From the NCBI RefSeq assembly GCF_029873255.1, contig NZ_CP123622.1, positions 1,886,501 to 1,950,500 on the forward strand: a DNA stretch of 64,000 nucleotides. Direction: 5' to 3'. Each line of letters opens with the position of its first letter. The first letter of the stretch is position 1. The translations under genes and the position numbers were made by a program. A model generated the notes under the pieces. It was not told where the DNA came from, made no database searches, and saw only the letters and a list, made by a program, of their open reading frames with translations. This DNA comes from Pigmentibacter sp. JX0631 (lineage in GTDB: Bacteria; Bdellovibrionota_B; Oligoflexia; Silvanigrellales; Silvanigrellaceae). Shown one piece after another: positions 23,143 to 32,171 of this stretch.

Positions 23143-25260
23143 TTAAGCTACTGAAGTTTGTTTGTTATTACTTTTGGCATCTATTTCATTTTGGTCGAGA
23201 GTCATTTCTCCAATTTTTGCTTCAACGAAAATTTTAAATAACTCTGAATCAAGTTTTCCTGCTTTGGCTTCATTTTCAAGAATACTAAGTGCTCTTTCAT
23301 AGGGGACTGCTTTTTTATAAGGGCGATCCCTTGCTACTAAAGCGTCATAAATATCAGTTATTGCCATCATTTTAGCTTGAACAGGAATATTTTTTCCTTT
23401 TAAGTTTCTTGGATAACCAGAACCATCTAAGCGCTCATGATGTCCGTAAACTATTTCGGGAATGTCTTTTAAATCGCTGGACCATGGAATTTGAACTAAG
23501 AAATTGTAAGAATGTGTTACATGGCTTTCAATTTCTAATCTCTCGGCTTGGCTTAAAGAACCTCTTTTAATACTTAGAACTTCTATTTCTCTTTGAGTTA
23601 GCAAAGGAAATGACAAATTACCTACAATTATTTTCGTAGCAGCAATTTCTGAAATTTTATCAAAAAATTCTTGAGATAGTATTGCAGGTTCATTAACATC
23701 TTGAATTATTTTATAAAATTTTTGTAATTTGTCAGTTGTTTTTTCAATTTCAGTTCTTATTTTTTCTAATTCTATATTATTTGGAGCTTGATTTTTAAGA
23801 AGTAAATTGTTTATATAATTCTCTAATATATTAATTTTTAGTTTATCTTGTAAATTAATAAATCTTGCCTCTATATTTTCTAACTCATGTGGAAATAATT
23901 TTTTTTCTTTATTTAAAATATGCTCTCGAACACCAATTTTGCCAAAATCATGTAACAATGAAGCATAGCGTATTTCTTCTATTTGAATTTTAGAAAATTC
24001 TAAACCGTTATATATTCCAGTACTGGTCTTATTAACCGCTTCAGCAAGACCTACAGTTAAAGTCGCTACTCTTTCACTATGTCCTTTTGTCGTTGGATCT
24101 CTTGATTCAATGGCAGTTATGCTGGCTGCAGTAAAAGACTCAAAAACTTTTTTTAAATCATAAATTAATTTTGAGTGATCTAAAGCAATACCGGCTTGAT
24201 TTGTAAATGACTCTAGCAAATCTAAATCGTGTGAGCTAAATTTGGTAACATAATTTTCAATATCATACTGTTTAGTTAATATGTGATCTTCTGAAACTCT
24301 TTTATTTATTAAAAGTATAAAACCTTCCATTTCTCCTGAAGGTAAAAGAATGGGAAATGCGCAGTAAGAGCGAATTTTATATGTTTTATGATCAAAATCT
24401 ACTTCATTAAGAGGCGATATTTTTTTAAGAGCTACTATTTTATCTTTAGCATTTAAATTATTTTTGTTATCAAACCAAGAAATTCCAATTTTATTCTCAA
24501 CTAAATGTCTAGTAACTTTGGAATGACTAGGATCTAAATAATTTTTTCTTAGAAAAATTTTCTGGCTGTTTAAAATTTTTCCCTTTTGATAAAATTTTAA
24601 TTGGCGATTTAAATTTTGCATTTTATTTGATAAATTTGTTTTGCTTTCTGAATGAAAACTTTCTTCATTTATAAAAATAAAACCTGCATCCGCCATGGTT
24701 ATTTCCATACTTTTTTTCAAAACTAAATCAATAAAGTCTTTTGCTAAAAATGATTTATTTGTCATAGCTTTACTGAGATCTTTAATTGCTTTACTTTCTA
24801 CATCTCTTAAAAATGAGAATGCCTCAAGGTATTCATAACTGCATTTTAAAAACAAAGTTTGTATAGCGTTACGTACTTCATAAAAGAACTGATTTTTTGC
24901 TAAAGGAGATTTTAGGAAATTTATAATGTTATTTTTTTTGCAATATTTTTCGATTTTTTTTCTTAACAAAATAGTGCACTTTTCTTGAGGATCTTCAATG
25001 ATTAAAAAGCCAATGTGTTTTGAGTTATTTCCAGTATTTAAATATTTTTGAATTTTTTCAAAATTTTCATTATATTGCTGGGGCTTTAAAATAAATAATT
25101 TTAATTTGTCATGTTCAATTATTTTTTGATTAATTTCTTCCTCTAAGTCATTCTCAATTATGTTAAGTTTTACATCTGTTATATCACTTATTGATAAATA
25201 AAAATGAAAAGGTTTGTATATTAGAACAATGTCGATGTTATGAAACGGTGAAATTGTCAC
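23143..25260 (-). CDS. GAF and HD-GYP domain protein, probable c-di-GMP phosphodiesterase
   Basis: 705 aa from GTG at 25260, which GGAGAG precedes by 8 nt; an ATG at 25281 is the alternative. An N-terminal ~165-residue region of unknown type is followed by a GAF domain (~175-365), then HD-GYP. The HD domain has RDPTTKGHSERV, LLHDFGKIGVREHIL (H437, D438), HHERLDGSGYP (607-617) and DIYDALVARDRPYKKA, the full set for hydrolysing cyclic di-GMP. About 160 residues, not the usual ~60, separate HD from HHE, including a long helical insert (~455-570). The context gives no partner; input presumably comes through GAF. Confidence 0.9.
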   Translation of the reverse strand: MTISPFHNIDIVLIYKPFHFYLSISDITDVKLNIIENDLEEEINQKIIEHDKLKLFILKPQQYNENFEKIQKYLNTGNNSKHIGFLIIEDPQEKCTILLRKKIEKYCKKNNIINFLKSPLAKNQFFYEVRNAIQTLFLKCSYEYLEAFSFLRDVESKAIKDLSKAMTNKSFLAKDFIDLVLKKSMEITMADAGFIFINEESFHSESKTNLSNKMQNLNRQLKFYQKGKILNSQKIFLRKNYLDPSHSKVTRHLVENKIGISWFDNKNNLNAKDKIVALKKISPLNEVDFDHKTYKIRSYCAFPILLPSGEMEGFILLINKRVSEDHILTKQYDIENYVTKFSSHDLDLLESFTNQAGIALDHSKLIYDLKKVFESFTAASITAIESRDPTTKGHSERVATLTVGLAEAVNKTSTGIYNGLEFSKIQIEEIRYASLLHDFGKIGVREHILNKEKKLFPHELENIEARFINLQDKLKINILENYINNLLLKNQAPNNIELEKIRTEIEKTTDKLQKFYKIIQDVNEPAILSQEFFDKISEIAATKIIVGNLSFPLLTQREIEVLSIKRGSLSQAERLEIESHVTHSYNFLVQIPWSSDLKDIPEIVYGHHERLDGSGYPRNLKGKNIPVQAKMMAITDIYDALVARDRPYKKAVPYERALSILENEAKAGKLDSELFKIFVEAKIGEMTLDQNEIDAKSNNKQTSVA

Positions 25261-25378
25261 TAAATATGCTCTCCAAGACATAAAATTTAATTACTACATA
25301 TCTGATTGATCGGAAGCTTCTTCATTGATGGATGGGCATTTATTTCTTCAAATAAAAAAATTTAGAGTGCAAGATTTG

Positions 25379-26743
25379 TTAATTATCAAATCTTGCTAAA
25401 TTATGGAAAGATGTAAAACTGCTTTGAAATGCTAATTTTACTGTATCAATTGATCCGTGTCTGTTTTTACCAATAATTACTTCTGCAATACCTTTATCAG
25501 GAGTTTCTTTATTATAAACTTCATCTCTATAAACAAACATAATCTGATCGGCATCTTGCTCAATAGAACCTGATTCTCGCAAATCTGAGGGGCGAGGACG
25601 TTTATCGGGGCGTTGTTCTAATCCACGATTTAACTGTGATAGTGCAATAACAGGACAATTTAACTCTTTTGCTAATGATTTTAAACCCATGCTTATAATT
25701 GAAATTTCTCTTTCACGACTTTGTGATCCCTTACCAGTACCATGTGCGGACATCAATTGTAAATAGTCAACAATAATAAGGTCTAAAGCTCCTTTTTCAC
25801 GCTTAACTTTACGACAACGGCTGGCTAAGTCTATGATGCTTATACCTGGTGAATCATCTAAAAGAAGTTTATCGGTTTGAAATGAAGCTGCTTCTGGATA
25901 AAGGCGACCAAGTTCATCACTGGTCATTTTCCCATCCCGAAATTTATGAGATTCAATTTTAGCTGCAGTTGCGAGCATTCTTTGCATAAGTTGTGAATTG
26001 CTCATTTCAAGGCTGAAAAAAGCTACGGTCTTTTGATGATAAAATACTGCATTAGCAGCAAAATTTAAGGCTAGAGAGGTTTTTCCCATTGCTGGTCGAG
26101 CCGCTAGTATAATTAAGTCAGAAGGTTGGAATCCGGCGGTAATTTTATCAAGATCAGAAAAACCGCTAGGAATTCCTGTAATTTTTCCTGGATTTTGAAA
26201 AATCTTTTCTAAATCAAGAATGGTTTGGCGTACTACCTGAGAAGAAGGAATTAGTCCTGTTGTTATTCTTGATTCAGCTAATTGAGTAAATTTTGCTTCA
26301 GCAAAACTAAGAAATTCTTCTACATTTGCCCCTGCTACTTTTTTTCCCTTGACCACTATTTCAGCACAAGCCTCAATTATGAGCCTAAGTTCCCAATATT
26401 TCTTTACTTCATCTAGCCAGTACCCAAGAAGTTCAGGCCGAGCATTAAACTCTAAAAGTCTTCTGACTCCTTCAAGATCTCCAACTTTTAAATTATCTCC
26501 TTTTTCTCTAAGTTTTCCATAAACTAAAGTAACATCGGCGGGCTTATTTTCAGCAACAAGTTCACGCATCGCTGTTACAATAAATTTGTGTTGAGGATCA
26601 AAAAAGTATTCAGGAATTAGTTTATCAGTGTAACCAAATATACTTGAAGGAGTAGTTAGTATGGTTCCAAGCACTGCTTGTTCAGCTTCTCTAGAATGTG
26701 GAAGCCCTGTAATTGAATGTGTAAATTGCGGAGTTGTTGTCAT
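25379..26743 (-). CDS. dnaB: Replicative DNA helicase DnaB
   Basis: Hexameric 5'-3' helicase at the replication fork. The 454-aa protein has the N-terminal helical domain with PHSREAEQAVLGTIL and the RecA-like domain with Walker A AARPAMGKT (214-222). FFSLEMSNSQLMQRML, LIIVDYLQLMSAHG (Walker B), ALSQLNRGLEQRPDKRPRPSDLRESGSIEQDAD and the end IIGKNRHGS follow. No intein is present. It follows the fis-like gene by 55 bp on the same strand, an unusual pairing since dnaB is often near rplI or alr. Confidence 0.97.
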   Translation of the reverse strand: MTTTPQFTHSITGLPHSREAEQAVLGTILTTPSSIFGYTDKLIPEYFFDPQHKFIVTAMRELVAENKPADVTLVYGKLREKGDNLKVGDLEGVRRLLEFNARPELLGYWLDEVKKYWELRLIIEACAEIVVKGKKVAGANVEEFLSFAEAKFTQLAESRITTGLIPSSQVVRQTILDLEKIFQNPGKITGIPSGFSDLDKITAGFQPSDLIILAARPAMGKTSLALNFAANAVFYHQKTVAFFSLEMSNSQLMQRMLATAAKIESHKFRDGKMTSDELGRLYPEAASFQTDKLLLDDSPGISIIDLASRCRKVKREKGALDLIIVDYLQLMSAHGTGKGSQSREREISIISMGLKSLAKELNCPVIALSQLNRGLEQRPDKRPRPSDLRESGSIEQDADQIMFVYRDEVYNKETPDKGIAEVIIGKNRHGSIDTVKLAFQSSFTSFHNLARFDN

Positions 26744-26798
26744 GAATTAACCTATAAAAACGCTTAGTTTATAAATTTGAGCATCAACTCCATTTGAA

Positions 26799-27254
26799 TT
26801 ATAATGAAATTTCTTCTGATTTGGCAGTAAAAGTATTCCGTTGAGTGGAGTGATCTGAACTTCTAAGCGCTCTTCGTAAATCTCTCGGTTCAATAGAAAA
26901 TTCTTTTAATTTTCTATGTAAAGTATTTCTATTACAGCCAAGAACATCTGCGGCTTTACTTTGATTTCCTTTGGTTTTTTTCAAAACTAAAGCAAACAGA
27001 GGACGTTCAACATGAGCTAACACAGTTTTTAAAATGTCATTTGGAGAATCTTCATCAAATTTTTCAAATAGATTAAAGAGTTTCCAGTAGACTAATTTCT
27101 CTAAACTTGTTTCCTCAATAAACATCTTGTATTCATCTGGACAGGTAGAAAAACTAAGAAGTTTTTCATTTGCCATTGGTGAGTTATCGTTATCATCCGC
27201 AGGTCCTTGAACAGTTGCTCCCTCTATAGTTCTATTTAGGTTTTCAGAATTCAT
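26799..27254 (-). CDS. Fis-family DNA-binding protein
   Basis: 151-aa protein whose C-terminal ~50 residues are a Fis/NtrC-type helix-turn-helix: VERPLFALVLKKTKGNQSKAADVLGCNRNTLHRKLKE. This aligns with Fis [37 protein letters not shown]. The N-terminal ~85 residues are acidic and unrelated to Fis. There is no AAA domain, so it is not a sigma-54 activator, and a tail of ~30 polar residues follows. It may shape the nucleoid or regulate growth-rate-linked genes. The ATG at 27254 has AAAGGA upstream; the frame continues to 27329 without a site. Upstream of dnaB, probably co-transcribed. Confidence 0.85.
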   Translation of the reverse strand: MNSENLNRTIEGATVQGPADDNDNSPMANEKLLSFSTCPDEYKMFIEETSLEKLVYWKLFNLFEKFDEDSPNDILKTVLAHVERPLFALVLKKTKGNQSKAADVLGCNRNTLHRKLKEFSIEPRDLRRALRSSDHSTQRNTFTAKSEEISL

Positions 27255-27497
27255 GTAATATTCCTTTAATACAAATATAAATTCCCAGTTGCAGCAGGAC
27301 AGTGTTAACGCAGTGAGACGATGCCTCAACTAAAGTCAACTCAAATCATAGGCTCACGATTGGTTTAACACGAGTTACAGAACTGTCAACCAAAGTGGCA
27401 CAACCTTCGTATTTGAACTTGCCTTAGGAGAAAAATCATCTTAGTGTAGCCCGCTGCCGTTTTACATGGCAATAGATTATTGAAAAAAGAGGTTTTT

Positions 27498-28607
27498 ATG
27501 GGATTTAATTGCGGAATTGTTGGACTTCCTAATGTAGGAAAATCAACCTTATTTAATGCTGTTACAAGAACTGCAAATGCTCAAGCAGCAAATTATCCTT
27601 TTTGTACGATAGAGCCAAATGTGGGTCGTGTCGCTGTCCCAGATGAAAGACTCGATAATATCAATAAAATAGTAAATGCGAAGCGTGTTGTACCAACTTT
27701 CATGGAGTTCGTTGACATTGCAGGTCTAGTAAAAGGTGCAAGTCGTGGTGAAGGCTTGGGAAATCAGTTTTTGGGACACATTAAACAAGTAGATGCTATT
27801 GTGCATGTCGTAAGATGTTTTGAAGACTCGAATGTTACCCATGTTGATGGAAGTACCGATCCTGTCAGAGATGTTGACACCATAAATACAGAACTTGTTT
27901 ATAGTGACTTCGAAACTGTAAATAAAAGTATAGACAAAATGTCTAGATTGCTAAAAAATAATGACAAAAAAATTCTCACTTCACATGAATGCGCTGTGAG
28001 ATTAAAAAATCATTTGGAAGGTCTTAAAGCTGCGAGATCTTTTGTAACTTTAAATGAAGATGAAGATGATTACATTAAAAGTTTACACTTAATAACTCGC
28101 AAACAGGTACTATATGCTGCAAATGTGAATGAAAATGAGCTTGCAGATAATGCCATTCATTCAAAACATGTAAATGCTTTAAGAAATTTAGCTGAAAAAG
28201 AAGGCTCTAAAGTCGTTGTTGTGTCTGCAAAATTAGAAGAAGAACTTGGGCAATTAGATTCTGAAGAAGCTAAAATTTATATGGATGATTTAAAAATTAC
28301 TGAACCAGGTTTAGATCGTCTCATAAAAGCAGGATATTCTCTCCTCGGATTAATGACTTATTTTACTGCAGGAGTTCAAGAAGTTCGTGCATGGACTATT
28401 CCAAAAGCATGTAAAGCTCCACAAGCTGCTGGAGTAATTCACTCTGATTTTGAAAAAGGTTTCATCTGTGCTGAAGTTTATGCCTATGATGATTTAATTC
28501 GTCTTGGCAGCGAAGCAAAAGTGAAAGAAGCGGGTTTATATCGCAAAGAAGGTCGTGATTATGTTTGTAAAGACGGCGATATCATGAACTTTTTATTTAA
28601 TGTTTAA
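27498..28607 (+). CDS. ychF: Ribosome-associated ATPase YchF (Obg family)
   Basis: 369-aa Obg-like P-loop protein that prefers ATP over GTP and binds ribosomes. G1 is GLPNVGKST at residues 9-17, G3 is [17 protein letters not shown]. The G4 region reads NVNE, the YchF hallmark that replaces NKxD and explains ATP preference. A coiled-coil insert and a C-terminal TGS domain ([19 protein letters not shown]) complete the family layout. AGAGG lies 5 nt before the ATG at 27498; the TTG at 27480 is before that site. The 3' end overlaps nth by 11 bp, tail to tail. Confidence 0.96.
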   Translation: MGFNCGIVGLPNVGKSTLFNAVTRTANAQAANYPFCTIEPNVGRVAVPDERLDNINKIVNAKRVVPTFMEFVDIAGLVKGASRGEGLGNQFLGHIKQVDAIVHVVRCFEDSNVTHVDGSTDPVRDVDTINTELVYSDFETVNKSIDKMSRLLKNNDKKILTSHECAVRLKNHLEGLKAARSFVTLNEDEDDYIKSLHLITRKQVLYAANVNENELADNAIHSKHVNALRNLAEKEGSKVVVVSAKLEEELGQLDSEEAKIYMDDLKITEPGLDRLIKAGYSLLGLMTYFTAGVQEVRAWTIPKACKAPQAAGVIHSDFEKGFICAEVYAYDDLIRLGSEAKVKEAGLYRKEGRDYVCKDGDIMNFLFNV

Positions 28608-29259
28608 TATTTTTTAAGCATAAATTTTCGATAGGACATGTATTACATTTAGGATTTTTTGCTGTGCAATGATATCGGCCTTGAAAAATAAGCAAATGAT
28701 GTGCTTGTAAAGCAAATTTTTTAGGTACAATTTTTAATAATTCTTCTTCAATTTTTAATCTATCGTTTGTTTGTTCAACTAACCCAATTCTTTGTGAAAC
28801 TCTATCGACATGTGTATCGACTGCCATTGTTGGTTGTTGGTAAACTACATTCATAACAACATTCGCAGTTTTTCTACCAACTCCCGGTAAGGTTTCTAAC
28901 TCTTCTCTACTTTCAGGTATTTTTCCAAGGTATTTAGAAACAATAATTCCAGACAAATTATAACAATTTTTTGCTTTGGTTTTTGCTAGACCAATGCTTT
29001 TTATGATTTTAAGAAAATTTTCTTCCCCCATTTCCAGTAAATCATAAGCTGAAAACTGGGGCTGAGAAGTGAAAAGAGGCTCTAGTGCTTTATTAACAGA
29101 TTTATCTGTTGCTTGGGCGCTTAAAACAACAGCAATAAGAAGTTGAAAGGCATTATTATGATTTAACTCACATTTTGCATCGGGCCAATTTTGCTGCAGC
29201 GTAGAAAAAATATTATAAATTATTTTTTTATCATAAATAATTTTCGCAGATTTTTTCAT
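28597..29259 (-). CDS. nth: Endonuclease III (DNA glycosylase/AP lyase)
   Basis: 220-aa base-excision repair enzyme for oxidised pyrimidines. The helix-hairpin-helix is LETLPGVGRKTANVV with catalytic Lys130, and Asp148 sits in VDTHVDRVSQRIGL. The iron-sulfur loop C-x6-C-x2-C-x5-C is C198, C205, C208 and C214. LLIAVVLSAQATDKSVN is the usual N-terminal signature. Its ATG overlaps the stop of the upstream membrane phosphatase-fold gene (ATGA), so it is translationally coupled to two envelope-type genes, an unexpected association. Convergent with ychF, 11-bp overlap. Confidence 0.96.
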   Translation of the reverse strand: MKKSAKIIYDKKIIYNIFSTLQQNWPDAKCELNHNNAFQLLIAVVLSAQATDKSVNKALEPLFTSQPQFSAYDLLEMGEENFLKIIKSIGLAKTKAKNCYNLSGIIVSKYLGKIPESREELETLPGVGRKTANVVMNVVYQQPTMAVDTHVDRVSQRIGLVEQTNDRLKIEEELLKIVPKKFALQAHHLLIFQGRYHCTAKNPKCNTCPIENLCLKNIKH

Positions 29260-32171
29260 TTAGCATAACCCCAATCTCTTAATGCATTTTGTAAAGCTGC
29301 ACCAGCCCCCGCTCCTTCTATTTGTTGTACCTGTTCATTTGCTAAAGTTTTTTTAATAACAATAACATTATCTGTATTTTTATAATTTAGATCCATTAAT
29401 CCATTTGGTGGAGAATAAAAAGAACAAATATTATCATTTATAACTTTCGTTACAAATTTTTTATCTACTAAGTTTCCATTTGAACAAACAACTAATTTAT
29501 TTTCACTTTTAAAATCAAGATTAACCAAATTTGATTTTCCTAAATTAATCCAAATTTCTTCTTCAGGAGCAATTTTTCCATTAAAAGTAAATATATAGTC
29601 ACTATTTTTTCTAATTGATTCAAACTTGATTTTTTCTGGAAGTAACGAAACCTGAGGTGGATGATTAAAATCTAAATTATCAATTTCTAAATCAAATTTT
29701 AGAATGCCATTATACTTAGATGTTAATCTTAACATTTTATCAGAAGGTGAAATTTTAAAATATTCTTGGCGCAATTTTTTTAATTCTAAATAAGAAACAT
29801 TAGGTACAATTTTTTCTGAATGGTCATTAAAATTTACGGAAGAAAACATTTCTGGTTGATACCAACTAATTTTTTCGCTCCAAGGATTATGAGTTAAATA
29901 CAATTTAACACTATCTGGTGTTAGTTGTCGGATATATTTTACAGGTTTTTTAGCAAAAATATCATCCCAATAAAGCATACCTGCATATTTATGTGCATCA
30001 AAATAAATATGATTTCTATTTTTTAGTAAGTCAGAAAAAGTATATTGCGAATCATTTTTTAAAGCATTAGAAAAATCTATTCCTTTCCAATTGTGCGATA
30101 TTATTTTATCTCCAGCAATATTTGAAATAGTAGGAAATAAATCAACATGCGTTGTTGGAATTGAAATAGTACGCCCAAAATGTTGCTTTTCTTCTGCAAT
30201 TTTTATTATTAATGGTACTCTAAGTTCTTCATCAAATAATGAATTTCCTTTGTCAGCATATCCTCCATCAATATTTTGGGGGACTCCTAAAAAATAATAC
30301 CAAGGAAGAACGTTTAATTGTGCTCCATGATCAGCCGTAATTACAATGTCAACATTTTCATAAATTCCTAAGTCTTTTAATTTTTGTAGAATATTTGGCA
30401 ATTCACTATCCCAATATCTAGCGACACCATTATATAATTGTCTTTTTTGATTTAAGCCAAAAGGTTTAGAAAAAAATTTGGTTAGATCAATTTTATCAAC
30501 GGGTGGTTTATAAGGTCCGTGAGAAGTATTATAATGTAAATAAAGAAAAAAAGGTGCCTCACCATAATTTTCTAACCAATTCCCCATTTGTTCAGTTATG
30601 ATTCTTGCTTCATATTCAGGATTTTCAGTAATAATGGCGTTATGGAAACCTAAATCTAGTCCACCTTCTAAGGCTTCAGTAAATAAAGAAAGCCAACCAA
30701 TTCCTCCTACTCTGTATCCTAAATTTTGCATAGTTGTCGCTATAGTAGGTATTTCTCGATGATAAAAATTCTTTTTTGATTTATAGTCGGCAGCATAAGC
30801 AAAAGCGACTGTTCCTACTTCCCTTGGATAATTAGATGTCATAAGTGAAACAATGCTAGGAACAGTCATGTTACTTTGCGCTCTATGTTCTAAAAATTTC
30901 ACTGCTGTTTCTTTAGCGAAAAAATTTAAATTTGGCATAAGATCTTCATCATATGCAGTTTCTGCTTTTAAAGTATCAATAACAATGAATATTATTCCTC
31001 TTCTTTTTGGAGGATTTACAACTCTTCTTTCAAAGCTAAAATCACCTAATGCAAAAATACAGTTTTCATCTGTGATGTCTGTCCCCTTAGAATTAGGGAA
31101 AGTTTGTTTAAAAATTTCTGAATAATCTTTATCGTTTGCATTTAGAAAGATGTTTTTACCTGCTTCTTTATTAATGTCCACTTCTGTTACTTTAGCGATA
31201 ATTTTTTTCGGAGGAATTTTTAGATTGATAATAAATTCTCCTAAATTTCCAAAATTTGCGCTTGAATTCGGAATAAATCTTTCATTCCAAGCTGTTTTTA
31301 GAGAAGTCGCAGAACGTGCGGGTATTTTTTGTGGGGTATGCTCAATTAAATTTGTTAAAATATTCCCATTTTCATCAAATAATTCTATTTTACATTGATG
31401 AATATTTCTGTCTTTAGTTGGAAATAGATAATATTGAATTCTAAGCTTGTTACCATCTTCAACTTCAATAGGAACATTTTTGATTTTATTAATTTCAATA
31501 CTTGAATTTTCACTAACTAAAAATCCTCTAACTAAATTAAATTTAATTGGATAGTAACCAATTCCAAAATGTAGCAGACCATTAGGGACATTATTTTCTA
31601 ATACAGGGGAAATTGAAACTCCTCTAGAATCATTTGGGTTTATGAAATTGTATTTCTTATTTGCATATAAGAGATTTTCTTGATTACTTGGAATTTTTTC
31701 AGTGTATAGCCAATCAACTTTTATGTTAGAATTTGAAGTTAATTTATTATTTATATTTTTATATGGAACTCTTTCAGGAACAGGTAAAATGCCTCTAATT
31801 AAAATAAAAAATAGGATTGGTATTGCAATAATAACAATTGCTGAAGTAGCTTTTACCACAATAAGAAACCAAAACTTGTTTTTTGCAAATAAAAAAGAAA
31901 TTTGATCAATTATTTTTCTAATCCATAGAGGTCCAATTCGGAAAAAATATCTTTCACTTTTAATTTCATAAATTAATACTTGACGTTCAAAAGCTCCTAA
32001 AGCAGTAGTCGGCATCCTTTTTTTAATTGCATTTAAACCAGGTAACTTGATTCCTCGAATTGCTAAAGCAAGTGCAAATCGCCCATAAAAGTACACTAAT
32101 GAAAGTCTTAACACTTTAAGAGGTCGAAGAATTAAACGGATAAATTGTCTTTTAATTTTATACATTTTCAT
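29256..32171 (-). CDS. Membrane-anchored alkaline-phosphatase-superfamily enzyme (sulfatase-like), 971 aa
   Basis: A basic N-terminal ~95 residues precede one clear TM segment (~101-126). A ~250-residue extracytoplasmic region of beta character follows, then a sulfatase/alkaline-phosphatase-type domain (~390-720) and a C-terminal ~240 residues. Metal and catalytic motifs are FIVIDTLKAE (D399), MTVPSIVSLMTS with Thr436 where sulfatases have Cys or Ser, HYNTSHGPYKPP, and TADHGA (614-616). Thr suggests a phosphatase or phospho-group transferase mechanism rather than a formylglycine sulfatase. It overlaps the upstream paralogue and downstream nth by 4 bp each, so all three are coupled. Substrate unknown; cell-surface glycan or lipid is a guess. 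Confidence 0.82.
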   Translation of the reverse strand: MKMYKIKRQFIRLILRPLKVLRLSLVYFYGRFALALAIRGIKLPGLNAIKKRMPTTALGAFERQVLIYEIKSERYFFRIGPLWIRKIIDQISFLFAKNKFWFLIVVKATSAIVIIAIPILFFILIRGILPVPERVPYKNINNKLTSNSNIKVDWLYTEKIPSNQENLLYANKKYNFINPNDSRGVSISPVLENNVPNGLLHFGIGYYPIKFNLVRGFLVSENSSIEINKIKNVPIEVEDGNKLRIQYYLFPTKDRNIHQCKIELFDENGNILTNLIEHTPQKIPARSATSLKTAWNERFIPNSSANFGNLGEFIINLKIPPKKIIAKVTEVDINKEAGKNIFLNANDKDYSEIFKQTFPNSKGTDITDENCIFALGDFSFERRVVNPPKRRGIIFIVIDTLKAETAYDEDLMPNLNFFAKETAVKFLEHRAQSNMTVPSIVSLMTSNYPREVGTVAFAYAADYKSKKNFYHREIPTIATTMQNLGYRVGGIGWLSLFTEALEGGLDLGFHNAIITENPEYEARIITEQMGNWLENYGEAPFFLYLHYNTSHGPYKPPVDKIDLTKFFSKPFGLNQKRQLYNGVARYWDSELPNILQKLKDLGIYENVDIVITADHGAQLNVLPWYYFLGVPQNIDGGYADKGNSLFDEELRVPLIIKIAEEKQHFGRTISIPTTHVDLFPTISNIAGDKIISHNWKGIDFSNALKNDSQYTFSDLLKNRNHIYFDAHKYAGMLYWDDIFAKKPVKYIRQLTPDSVKLYLTHNPWSEKISWYQPEMFSSVNFNDHSEKIVPNVSYLELKKLRQEYFKISPSDKMLRLTSKYNGILKFDLEIDNLDFNHPPQVSLLPEKIKFESIRKNSDYIFTFNGKIAPEEEIWINLGKSNLVNLDFKSENKLVVCSNGNLVDKKFVTKVINDNICSFYSPPNGLMDLNYKNTDNVIVIKKTLANEQVQQIEGAGAGAALQNALRDWGYAK

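Noticed and set aside
27390-27410. TGGCACAACCTTCGT upstream of ychF as a sigma-54 promoter
   Set aside because: The -24 half is good but the -12 GC is missing at the required position.
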